Positions 40,826 to 50,669 of a stretch of DNA of 64,000 nt are shown here, in pieces. The DNA comes from Hyperoplus lanceolatus (taxonomy: Eukaryota > Chordata > Actinopteri > Uranoscopiformes > Ammodytidae). Position numbers and translations under genes: made by a program. Numbering within the stretch: position 1 is the stretch's first letter; every line of letters begins with the position of its first letter. The notes under the pieces were generated by a model. It was not told the DNA's origin and did no database searches. It saw only the letters and a list, made by a program, of their open reading frames with translations. The stretch lies in NCBI GenBank assembly GCA_026929865.2, contig CM049404.1, forward strand, positions 26,132,001 through 26,196,000, in the 5' to 3' direction.

Positions 40826-41695
40826 CTAACATTGTCCTGTGGCAGAAAGCAGGTTGCGCAGGGTGCCCAGCTCTCTGGACAGCTGCTCCACTCGCTTTTG
40901 TAAACGATCGTTTTCTGCAGCCAATTCCAGCACTTTATGTTGCGTCTCCATGTTGCGCATTTTGGCTTTGTCCCTGCTCTTCCTCACGGCGAGGTTGTTC
41001 CTCTCGCGCCTCGTCCTGTACTCGTCGCTGTCCTTGTCCAGGCGTTTCTTTGATTTTCCGCTGCTGGACATCTTGCCTCCGCCGCCGCTGTGCGATGGCG
41101 ACCTGCTGCTTTTACCTGACGGGGCAGGTGTGCCGGGCGGGCTGGAGCAAGTCGAGGACGCGGTGGAGATGTTTCCAAGACTCCCGCTAGTAGACTGGTA
41201 GTGGAGGTACCTCATGTCAAACCCAGACGAGCCGTTCTCCATCTTAACCTCTCCTTGACTGTCGTCTCTCTCACTGGCAGCGGCGGCTCTGTATCTGCTC
41301 AGTTCGGGGCTGAGCACACTGTCCACGCGCGTCTCCTGCAGCTCAGTGTAGCCCAGTGCGTACGGCTCCCTGGGGTCGCGCAAGTTGTCGCACTGACTCG
41401 CCTCCAGCTCGTTCAGCATAGAGTAGTTCTTGTAGTTCTGCAAAGCTGCAACTCTCTTGATCTTGTTCTCGGCTAGATATTCTGGGTACGCGTCCCCCTG
41501 TAGCTGTTGCTGTTGTTGGGGACAGTGTGATTCCAGGTACGCGCTGAAGTCTATCGCTCTCTCCCGCTCTTCAATGCCCAGCTCCGTCATCGAGTCGCCG
41601 ACCCTCCAGTAAGAGCCGCCGCCGATAGGTCCGATAACACTGTCTCGACTGTGGATAGCAAAGCCCCCCTCGTCGTAGAAACCGGCCACTTCCAT
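40826..41695 (-). CDS. cebpb: CCAAT/enhancer-binding protein beta
   Basis: A single-exon gene of 289 aa, as in all vertebrates. It starts [12 protein letters not shown], equivalent to the LAP start (human Met24, MEVANFYYEADCL); the short LAP* extension is not apparent. A transactivation region with [17 protein letters not shown] and [10 protein letters not shown], a VKME sumoylation-type motif at about 150-153, and a Ser/Pro/Gly linker (SSPPGTPAP) precede the bZIP. The basic region is about 226-248 ([17 protein letters not shown]), and the leucine zipper about 257-285. Met152 (41242-41240), in KMENGSSG, is at the place of the LIP start. The factor drives acute-phase, macrophage and adipocyte genes. 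The tracked frame opens at a GTG upstream, but the ATG at 41695 has the homology. Confidence 0.96.
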   Translation of the reverse strand: MEVAGFYDEGGFAIHSRDSVIGPIGGGSYWRVGDSMTELGIEERERAIDFSAYLESHCPQQQQQLQGDAYPEYLAENKIKRVAALQNYKNYSMLNELEASQCDNLRDPREPYALGYTELQETRVDSVLSPELSRYRAAAASERDDSQGEVKMENGSSGFDMRYLHYQSTSGSLGNISTASSTCSSPPGTPAPSGKSSRSPSHSGGGGKMSSSGKSKKRLDKDSDEYRTRRERNNLAVRKSRDKAKMRNMETQHKVLELAAENDRLQKRVEQLSRELGTLRNLLSATGQC

Positions 41696-41700
41696 GGATC

Positions 41701-41727
41701 TTAACACCCGCCGGATTGCAGGAGCAT
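41701..41727 (-). CDS. cebpb upstream ORF (8 codons)
   Basis: On the minus strand an ATG opens MLLQSGGC and a TAA that ends five bases before the cebpb ATG, out of frame with it. Vertebrate C/EBP alpha and beta mRNAs carry a short uORF at this place; its translation and re-initiation set the LAP/LIP ratio. Position, length and spacing fit that element. Confidence 0.8.
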   Translation of the reverse strand: MLLQSGGC

Positions 41728-41845
41728 GGAGCGCTGAGATGAGACGCCCAGAGAAATGTTTTTTTTTTCTTTGGTTCAGTTTTTCCTCTGTTGTTGTAAG
41801 AAATGCCTCAAGTCAAGTCAAGTGTCGGAATTGTTTTGAGTTTGG

Positions 41846-41980
41846 TTTAAACCCCTGCGTCACTACTGTCTGTGACAACGTGCAGTGTGAAACTACTTTG
41901 AAGCGTCTGCGCGCATGGATCAGGAGGAATTGACAGATCTTCCTGTCTCGAGGGGTTTTATTACGGGCGGGGGGCGGGGC
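41846..41980 (-). promoter_or_regulatory. cebpb: cebpb promoter elements
   Basis: Reading on the minus strand: GC boxes (41965-41980), a TAATAAAAC TATA-like motif (41955-41963), a CRE-like TGACGCA (41862-41856), and a TTTAAA TATA-like motif (41851-41846). CREB binding to TGACGCA-type sites near the TATA box is known for mammalian CEBPB. Which of the two TATA-like motifs is used cannot be told from the sequence. Confidence 0.5.
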
Positions 41981-41999
41981 TTAGATGGGCAGGTGTGCT

Positions 42000-43500
42000 G
42001 ACGCGCAGCGAGGGGAGCCAACTGAACAACCTGTGCTACTTCGAGATATTTCCCGCATTCATGTGTTTGGACAAAATAAAAAACGACATAAAACATTTTT
42101 TTTCTTTGGCCTTTATTGGCTCTCGACTTTGTTTAATACAGAGAAAATGCAACCTTTAGACCTAGTGGTTTGTATTAGGCTAGTGTATCGTCACAATGAA
42201 ACTTAGACAACTAGCCTCAAATAGAAATTAAAAGTGAAAATAGCAAAGTTACTCTTCATCCAGTGTTGAACCACATCTGGCACAACTTGACGCGGTGAAC
42301 ACTTTTAGCCAACATGACAGCACGTCCCTTCACGCCCTCTACTGTCACAAAACATTACATCGACAATAATGGAAAAATCCCAAACAGACCGTGGCAACCA
42401 TTTTCTACACAACACAAGTTCATGCGTAGTAACCTCATAAGAAAGTAAACATGACAGCAGCCACAGACGCATCTCCAGACAGCTGTTTCCCCACAACACC
42501 ACCGCCCACTAGCTAAATTCAGTCTGTGTTTGTTGTTGTTGTGTGGTGAATGATGCATCCACTCCAATAATCTACACAGTATATGAGGGTCACAGTGGGT
42601 GTTATGAAAAATTTAGTCAATCTCGTTTAGGCCTATGTCAGTGTGTTTTTAAAAAGGTCCTGATATATTTTCTGATGTGAAAACATAACATTTAGCAGTG
42701 TATATTCCACAAACAAGCGATAATACCTGGACACTATGGCACTTGGCTCAGGCCATGGTATCATTTGCACATGCTCAGTAAAACTAATGAGCTTAAAAGC
42801 ACACTTGACTCTAAACTCTTGGTTTGGTGATTTGGATTTAAGGTTAGGTTATGCTGCCATCTTGTGGTGATCTGGAAGAATGGACATTTTATTTCACAAC
42901 TTCATAGTTCATGATGTTTTTATCTGTTCATAAAGAGTTTAACTGGTGTGCAGATAAAACACACTTTTGTTTTTGGGTTTATATTTCCAAAAAGCCTGGC
43001 CTACTTCCTCTCCCGTTTCACCAAGTGGATTCCCAGAATATTAAAGTGTTTTAATTTTGTTAGGATTACTTGCTATCATGCAAATGTTGACTCCTAAACA
43101 GGACACAAACAATGCTGGATCAAAACGTTACTCCTAAAATAGCAAAACTTTAATGCCTCTAGTGATGAACAGCTTCCAATGTATGCATGTATAGGCACAT
43201 ATAGCATACTGTAATCCGCACTACCTGTACATAGGGCCACTGCAATTTAACAAAGCTGCTAAGGTTATTGTATCCATCTGTTGTGTATGTTCCAGGTCGT
43301 CTCCAGATAAAGTAAGGCCTACATATCATAATGCAAATGTCAGATTAATTATAGCCTACTGTATGTCCAGAGAGTAGGCCTGAATTGAGCTCATGTGTAG
43401 GGATAACACCATCATCAAGTTTTTTTTGTATTAAAAGGTCTTAAATTACACACGAGTCCCTTTACAAACCAAAATTAGCTCATATGACGGGCTACCACTT
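42000..43500. other. Intergenic upstream of cebpb
   Basis: No gene recognised between the cebpb promoter and the GATA array. Confidence 0.5.
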
Positions 43501-43502
43501 AC

Positions 43503-43503
<1 letters not shown>

Positions 43504-43595
<92 letters not shown>
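43504..43595. repeat. (GATA)n microsatellite
   Basis: About 23 units ending exactly at the left end of the Tc1 element. Worn GATA-like units continue on its right side (45227-45275), so the transposon entered the array. Confidence 0.97.
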
Positions 43596-43880
43596 CACTC
43601 AACAAAAATATAAACGCAACACTTTTGTTTTTGCTCCCATTTTTCATGAGATGGACTTAAAGATCTAAAATTCATTCCAGATACACAATATTACCATTTC
43701 TCTCAAACATTGTTCACAAATCTGTCTAAATGTGTGATAGTGAGCACTTCTGCTTTGCTGAGAAAATCCATCCCACCTCACAGGTGTGCCACATCAAGAT
43801 ACTGATCTGAGATCATGATTAGTGCACAGGTGTGCCTTAGACTGTCCACAATAAAAGGCCACTCTGAAATGTGCATTTTT
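43596..43880. repeat. Left terminal inverted repeat of the Tc1 element
   Basis: Long arm, pairs with 44940-45226. Much longer than the 20-30 bases of minimal mariners; such long arms with internal direct repeats (IR/DR) are known in fish Tc1 elements. Confidence 0.9.
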
Positions 43881-43914
43881 TTGCTTTATTGGGGGTCTGG
43901 GGACTCAGAACCAG

Positions 43915-44928
43915 TCAGTATCTGTTGTGACCACCATTTGCCTCATGCAGTGCAACACATCTTCTTCGCATAGAGTTTATCAGACTGTCAATTGTGGCCT
44001 GTGGAATGTTGGTCCACTCCTCTTCAATGGCTGTGCGAAGTTGCTGGATATTAGTGGGAAGTGGTGCACGCTGTCGTATACGCCGGTCAAGCACATCCCA
44101 AACATGCTCAATGGGTGACATGTCCGGTGAGTATGCTGGCCATGTAAGAACTGGGACATTTTCAGCTTCCAAGAATTGTGTACAGATCCTTGCAACATGG
44201 GGCCGTGCATTATCTTGCTGAAACGTGAGGTGATGTTCATGGATGTATGGCACAACAATGGGCCTCAGGATCTCATCACGGTATCTCTGTGCATTCAAAA
44301 TGCCATCAATAAAATGCACCTGTGTTCTTCGTCCATAACAGATGCCTGCCCATACCATAACCCCACCACCACCATGGGCCACTCGATCCACAACATTGAC
44401 ATCAGCAAAGCGCTCACCCACACGACGCCACACACGCTGTCTGCCATCTGCCCTGAACAATGTAAACTGGGATTCATCCGTGAAGAGAACACCTCTCCAA
44501 CATGCCAGACGCCATCGAATGTGAGCATTTGCCCACTCAAGTCTGTTACGGCGACGAGCTGGAGTCAGGTCAAGACCCCGATGAGGACGACGAGCATGCA
44601 GTTGAGCTTCCCTGAGACGGTTTCTGACAGTTTGTGCAGAAATTGTTTGGTTATGCAAACCAATTGTTTCAGCAGCTGTCTCAGTGGCTGGTCTCAGACG
44701 ATCTTGGAGGTGAACCTGCTGGATGTGGAGGTCCTGGGTTGGTGTGATTACACGTGGTCTGCGGTTGTGAGGCCGGTTGGATGTACTGCCATATTCTCTG
44801 AAACGCCTTTGGAGACGGCTTATGGTGGAGAAATGAACATTCAATGCACGAGCAACAGATCTGGTTGACATTCCTGCTGTCAGCATGCCAATTGCATGCT
44901 CCCTCAATGCTTGTGGCATCTGTGGCAT
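43915..44928 (-). CDS. Tc1-family transposase
   Basis: 337 aa from the first ATG (MPQMPQALREHAIGML), the usual Tc1 length; an open stretch continues five codons upstream to a TTG. The N-terminal part has paired helix-turn-helix DNA-binding motifs (STRSVARALNVHFSTISRL; NQTISAQTVRNRL) around a basic RRPRV AT-hook-like patch. The catalytic triad is present: TDESQF, QQDNARPH and SPIEHVW, with 34 residues between the second Asp and the Glu, hence DD34E. The G-rich box reads GGGGVMVWAG. The enzyme cuts and pastes the element at TA sites. No stop or frameshift is seen, so the protein could be active. Confidence 0.93.
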   Translation of the reverse strand: MPQMPQALREHAIGMLTAGMSTRSVARALNVHFSTISRLQRRFREYGSTSNRPHNRRPRVITPTQDLHIQQVHLQDRLRPATETAAETIGLHNQTISAQTVRNRLREAQLHARRPHRGLDLTPARRRNRLEWANAHIRWRLACWRGVLFTDESQFTLFRADGRQRVWRRVGERFADVNVVDRVAHGGGGVMVWAGICYGRRTQVHFIDGILNAQRYRDEILRPIVVPYIHEHHLTFQQDNARPHVARICTQFLEAENVPVLTWPAYSPDMSPIEHVWDVLDRRIRQRAPLPTNIQQLRTAIEEEWTNIPQATIDSLINSMRRRCVALHEANGGHNRY

Positions 44929-44939
44929 TTTGCTGTGAG

Positions 44940-45226
44940 ACAAAACTGCACATTTCAGGGTGGCCTTTTATTGTGGACAGTCTAAGGCACACCTGTGCAC
45001 TAATCATGATGTCAGATCAGCATCTTGATGTGGCACACCTGTGAGGTGGGATGGATTATCTCAGCAAAGCAGAAGTGCTCACTATCACACATTTAGACAG
45101 ATTTGTGAACAATGTTTGAGAGAAATGGTAATATTGTGTATCTGGAATGAATTTTAGATCTTTAAGTCCATCTCATGAAAAATGGGAGCAAAAACAAAAG
45201 TGTTGCGTTTATATTTTTGTTGAGTG
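44940..45226. repeat. Right terminal inverted repeat of the Tc1 element
   Basis: Reverse complement of 43596-43880 with about four or five differences. Confidence 0.9.
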
Positions 45227-45815
45227 TAGATAGCCTAGATAGGTAGCCTACATAGATAAATAGATTGATAGCAAAACAATAAAATAAAAATATCAATAAG
45301 TTTGCTTACCTTTGCCTAATGGAAGTAGGCCTACGCCTCTGCCTTTAGGTGTGTAGGCCTGGGCCTACAGTGACAGTCTCAACAGCCTACTCCCTCCCCT
45401 TTCGCTGTTGAGCCGTTAACACCTGATATGTTGACACGTTTTCGGTCTCTTTCCTATTTGAAGCTGTAGCATTAGCCAGTCTGGCAGGTAACAGGCGTCG
45501 CTGTAACACCTGCTCAAGTTTCTTCGTGTGAAATATCTCCAGAGCCAGAGAAAGCTCGTTACATCCAGCAGAGGGCGCATAGCCGAGCGGGCAACGCACA
45601 CACATTACGGGTGGAGTCAGGAAATGCGGTCTTTCCGTTCTCGACTACCATTTGTCACTCGCTTTTCTGTGTAACACATTCCTGCTCGCTGATTGGCAAC
45701 TGTGGCTCACCGACTCGCTCTTGATTGGCTGAAAACGCTCCGCTGTCTGTGGGCTGAGAAGTTGACGAATACGTTGGTTCCTGGCTGCTGTAGTGGGGAG
45801 ACTGAAGGGGGAGAA

Positions 45816-48107
45816 ATGGCGAGAACGGTGAACGAGAAAGGCTCCGGAGTGGAAACACACAGCCCCCAGCCCCAGGGACCGGGCCGGGTGGCGGCCAGAT
45901 GGGGTCCACAACACGCCGGGGCCCAAGAACTGGCCAATCTATACTCACCAGGTGAGTCAAACCCCCTCCGCGGCGCCGACTAATGGGCTTCAAGTGGCCA
46001 TAAGTAGCGTGACATAACGAGAGGCGTTACATAGCGTAGTAACAAAGTAGCAAATTGAGGTAAAAAGCTGCTAAAATGACAAAAATAGACGATGTTTTAA
46101 CTGCTGCAGTTTAGTGTCACAGGAGAACAGGGACAGGTCTGTGTTTTTCCTTTTGTCACAGTCAGACTTTTGTTTTTGGTCTAGCCTACGCAATTGTTAT
46201 CATGTGAGATTGGATGGGTCTGAGTAGCTGCTGTTTGTGTCATGTTGACATTTTCAGTATCAGGCAGCTGGTTATAAGAAATATCCTAACTGATTGGGCT
46301 GTTTTTTTTAGTGTTCAGGAGCCTAGGAGGTTCAGCTGCTACTGTGACCTTTCATAACAAGGCTGGTTGGTGTTGCTGCAGGGTTCATGAGGATCCTTAA
46401 CAAGTCTTAAAATGCATTTAATTAATTCATCTAGAAATTAGGCCACAATTGGTGTTAATAAGTCTGGAATCAATCTTTCAAAAGTTAAAAAAAGAAAATA
46501 CATTTGAAAAACTAAAAATAATTGGTTTGCATGGCATGATCTGATATGAACATGTTGTGACATGATTTAAGTTACAAATTATTATTGTTATTATTTTTGG
46601 CTTTTTAATTGTGTATTTTGAATGACCTAAAATAATATGGCACACACCAAAATAAACAAAGCCTTTGAAATAGATTTTATTACTTTTTCACCAGACCAAT
46701 GAAGTAATGTTTTATAAAAAAGATTGTCCCTCACTCAAAGTAATAGATGTTGTTTTTCTCTACAGTTACCATTTATTTAAAAAAAAGGTCTTTAATTTCA
46801 ATATGAGCTGCATTAAAATGTCTTCCCTTCAGTATAACTTGCCTTAAGCTGTAGGTGGAACCATGAGCTTACCCCGCCCCATAGATTGTACGTGACTCAC
46901 AGAGCATAACCAAAAGGAAACTAATTGTCACGGTATGATAACTTGGCCAGTCCTCATACCATGTAAAAACTTGACCACACTAAGTAAACTCCCTTCAGAT
47001 CCACATATCAGTCGAGGATCTCAGCCTTTGAGGATCTGACAGCTGTGACTGAGTGTGTTGGCTATACAGATTAAAGCCATGTTTGAGGCAGGTATTTCAG
47101 GCCCCGCTGCATGCATCAAGAAAAGTGAAATAAAAAATGTTGTGGAGAAGAGTCTTATAATGAATATTGCTGAAAAGTTTACTAACCTTTGCTCATTTTC
47201 ACATCGGGTTAAGGTGATACTCGAACAATCTTATCAGAAAAGTTTCTGAATCCTTGCCCATATGAACTGCTGCTTGTGTGTTTCAATCATACAAATATGT
47301 ATTTATGATCCTTTTTTTGTTTGTTTTCAGGCAAAAGATGTCAAGAATGGATAAGTGTCCTCCTCTGCTTCTCTCTCATGGCCTTCAATTTCATTCACCT
47401 ACTTGCCAATTTCCACCTGGGACACTCCTGGTACATCCTGTTGAGCATCGGTAAGTACTAACTGCAAACGTCACATAATGTAAGTAAGTAAGTAGTATTT
47501 TATTTATAGCATTAGATCCATTTATATCCAGGGTTACAAAGTGCTTCATAGGATACAATAATAGCAAAGTAAAAACAGACACATCTTACAATGTATAAAG
47601 CAACATATGTACAAGAAAGCATTATATTTAAAAAAAAAAATGTTGCTGTTTGTATTGGTTGTTCTCTCATTCGTTTTCTGTGCTACCCTCATTTTTCCAG
47701 TGGCAGGAATACTAACCGCAGACTTTGCATCTGGACTTGTTCACTGGGGGGCTGACTCATGGGGATCGGTGGATCTACCCATATTTGGAAAAGTAATGCA
47801 TCTTGTTTATTCTAAAAAAACAAAATATATAATGCATTATTTGCACCCGTAATAATCTGTTTTTTCATGCATTTACAGTTTGTATCATTTTTTTGTCTTT
47901 CTGATCCGTCCTGCAGGCCTTTATACGACCGTTCAGAGAGCACCACATCGACCCCACAGCCATCACTCGTCACGATTTCATTGAGACCAACGGTGACAAC
48001 TGCATGCTGACCATATTCCCTCTAGCAACAATGGCCTTCAGTTTCCTCACCCTCTCCCCTGGTGAGTTTTGCTTTGAACAAACCGAACCTGACATGAAAG
48101 TGTTGTT

Positions 48108-48151
<44 letters not shown>

Positions 48152-49068
48152 GTTCCTGTCTCACCTCGTTTTCCCGTCTCTTTTCTCGCAGCGGAGGTTT
48201 ACCATAACTACCCGTTGTACTGCTACCTGTTTGCACTGGCCATCTTTGTGACGCTCACCAACCAGATTCACAAGTGGTCGCACACGTACTTCGGCCTGCC
48301 GCGCTGGGTGGTGTTCCTACAGGACTGTCACGTCATCCTGCCCCGCAAGCACCACCGCATCCACCACGTCTCCCCCCACGAGACCTACTTCTGCATCACC
48401 ACAGGTTCGCCATTATATCTATCACAGGGGATTGTTGATTCAAACCTGGCGCGGGGTGTATTGTTATGCCTCCTTAACCGGTGATAACTGAAGCCGAGGC
48501 ATTATGTTTACGGGTTGTACTTGTCTCAGGGCCATTCTTGTAAACGCCGCGATATCACAAACACTTGCACAAATGTTGACTGTTATTCAAGGATGTACAT
48601 ATTAGATTTAGGAGGTGATAAGTCAAAGGTACAACATCACTGTGACCTCAACTCTTTCGAGCATAATATTTTAAGAACGCATTGAGGAATTTATGTCAAA
48701 TTTAGCACAAACTTACGCGTGGACACTAGGTTGAACTGAATAGATTTTTTTTAGGTCAAAGTGTACTGTTACAGTGCCTTACATATAGTGACGTTGCAAT
48801 GACCTTCTTTAAAGCATTGCCTACCATCACTAAACTTTCAACGTTCGGCAATTGTATGCCTTGCGAAGGCATATAAACACCAGGCGGTAGTTCTAGTTCT
48901 GAGGATGGCACCAGGCAGATTTGTCACTGGGCTTTGTCTCCTCCAGGATGGCTGAACTACCCGTTGGAGAAGATGGGTTTCTGGAGGAACCTGGAGGATT
49001 TCATCCAGGGTGTGACGGGAGAGAAGCCCCGGGCGGATGACCTGAAATGGGCTCAAAAAGTCAAGTAA
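45816..49068 (+). CDS. tmem189: Plasmanylethanolamine desaturase (TMEM189/PEDS1, Kua)
   Basis: Six exons: 45816-45951, 47331-47450, 47701-47792, 47917-48061, 48192-48404, 48947-49068; joined 275 aa (human 270). All splice sites are GT-AG. Hydrophobic segments near residues 50-70 and 75-95 and in [15 protein letters not shown] and [14 protein letters not shown] are consistent with an ER multi-pass protein. The histidine motifs of the family are all there: [25 protein letters not shown] and [21 protein letters not shown]. The enzyme makes the vinyl-ether bond of plasmalogens and is related to plant FAD4. The gene sits directly upstream of ube2v1 in the same direction, as in human. Start ATG is the first in a short GC-rich exon. 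Confidence 0.96.
47478..47620 (-). repeat. LINE/SINE 3' tail in tmem189 intron 2
   Basis: GTATTTTATTTATAGCATTA ... GTTACAAAGTGCTTCATAGG; reading on the minus strand it ends CTATAAATAAAATAC, the familiar 3' tail of teleost retroposons. Confidence 0.45.
48114..48148. repeat. (A)35 run in tmem189 intron 4
   Basis: An uninterrupted A run about 50 bases after the exon 4 donor and 43 before the exon 5 acceptor, in a 130-base intron. It may be a retroposon tail or assembly-sensitive slippage. Confidence 0.9.
48440..48900. repeat. Dispersed repeat in tmem189 intron 5
   Basis: Same family as 31590-32000: gcacaaatgttgact, ttaggaggtgataagtcaaagg, catcactgtgacctcaa, aagaacgcattgagg, ctaggttgaactga. Confidence 0.6.
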
Positions 49069-50660
49069 CGCTTCGAGCTAACTGCACCCTACCTCAGACA
49101 GAAGACTCTGGCTCCGTCCATGCTTCTTCTCATCCTCCTTTTTTGCCTCACTTAAACTGTTATCCTTGGAGGGAGAAACTAACAAACATTTCCCGATGCC
49201 ATAGCTTTAAGTCTTGCACATTGCGTCTGTTTTTCAAGAGGAGGGCTCTGTTGATGACATTCTTTTCTTTTCTTCAATACTCACTTGTGAAGATCACAAA
49301 CTGCAATATATCCTTAATTCTTAATAATGTAAATAACGCAACCCATCACTCTTTTTGAAAGTGATTTACAAAGGTTTTTTTTTTTGCTAAGAAGAAGGTT
49401 TAGTTCTGATACGTAAATGAACAATTGTTTCCAAGAAGATTTCAGAAAATTCAAACAATTCTAAGAAAAAAAAAAACTTTTGAGAGTCATCGCTCACTTG
49501 GAGAGTTGATCAATCCCGTTATATTTAGCCTTGCTTTATTTCTTCTGGATCTACTTGATGTTCTAAGTCATAATAATGGGATTTAGGCCATGGTAAGTAG
49601 TAGGGCTGATGCTTTATATTTTACCAATGTTGAGAGCTAAAGAACAAACTGGTTTATTACTGTTACATTTGTGGGCTTTCTGCACATTTGGTTTCAGCTT
49701 CACACATTTGGGACTGTTCTATCAAAAGTGAGGTGAAGATGTGATCATGATGTCCATTGTTCCCATAGTTAAATCATGGATTCTTTTGAGACAATGACTC
49801 CAGTGTCGGTGGAAAAGTCAACGCTCGCTAGAACTCTTCCCACCAGGGATCCAGGATGCTAAATAACAGGTCTGACAGCTTAGAAAATGTGTGTTTTTTT
49901 TTAAGTAAACAAATCAAAAGAAGAATTGCAAACTAATAAAAATACAAAAAACTAAACTGAAATGCGCATGTTGCATTTGGCAATGCATGTGGCATTTTCA
50001 TTGGAATTTGTTATTTTCTGCAGGTTTGCTGGTCATTGAATTGGTTTGAATATTTAGGGTAAGGGTGAATTTTCAGTAATTTGATCTGGAAGAGTCACAA
50101 TGACAATTTTGCAGGAAAGAAGCATGTTTAGTTTAGTCAAGCTGCCTTACACACCACAGATGCAGTGCTAGTGTGCTTTTATATTTGTTGTTGTTTTGTT
50201 TTATTTGCAGCACGTCTTTGTGCCGTTGCACCGCTAATTCTGTCTTTCTGGGAATCTGTGTCTCCGTCAATCGGACACAGATCCTCCAAAGTTATGTGCC
50301 AATGTGTGTGTAACATTGTTTGTCACTTCTCACCTCTTGCTTTTCTACTATATTGTTGGGAAGGGACTGTTGTTTTCCGAGTGTAACGTCTTGTCTCCCG
50401 TGAGTAATGTTGCCACTGTGTGCCACCTGGGACGGGCAGACTCTGTGATGTTACAAGGGCTTTGTCGAAGGCCGACGTTCCAGAAATAGATGAGATTATC
50501 TAATTAATTAACAGGTTGGAAGTTTTATTTTTAAGGCTTTGGTCGGTAATTTGTAAATGTATTGTACAGCAAATACTATGCACTGTAGTGAAGAGGCCCT
50601 TAACTATACGTCTTGACTCATCTGCTTTATATAGACTTTTTTTTTTCTTTAAAAAATAAA
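49069..50660 (+). other. tmem189: tmem189 3' untranslated region (inferred)
   Basis: Follows the stop codon; a poly(A) signal AATAAA lies at about 50655. The unit may in part extend as read-through toward ube2v1. Confidence 0.4.
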
Positions 50661-50669
50661 CTTGTTTAC

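Larger units (their letters stand above)
43596..45226 (-). mobile_element. Complete Tc1-like DNA transposon
   Basis: 1631 bases flanked by TA on both sides (43594-43595, 45227-45228). The ends are long inverted repeats of about 285 bases (43596-43880 and 44940-45226) that begin CACTCAACAAAAATATAAAC and differ at only about four or five positions. A single uninterrupted transposase gene lies between them. Near-perfect arms and an open frame point to a young, possibly still mobile copy. Confidence 0.95.

Noticed and set aside
43504-43595. CRISPR-like array (regular short repeats)
   Set aside because: Simple GATA microsatellite without spacers.
44176-44868. 230-codon plus-strand frame
   Set aside because: Antisense shadow of the Tc1 transposase; no homology of its own.
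45645-45993. Two overlapping minus-strand frames of 93 and 112 codons
   Set aside because: Antisense to tmem189 exon 1 in GC-rich DNA; composition explains them.
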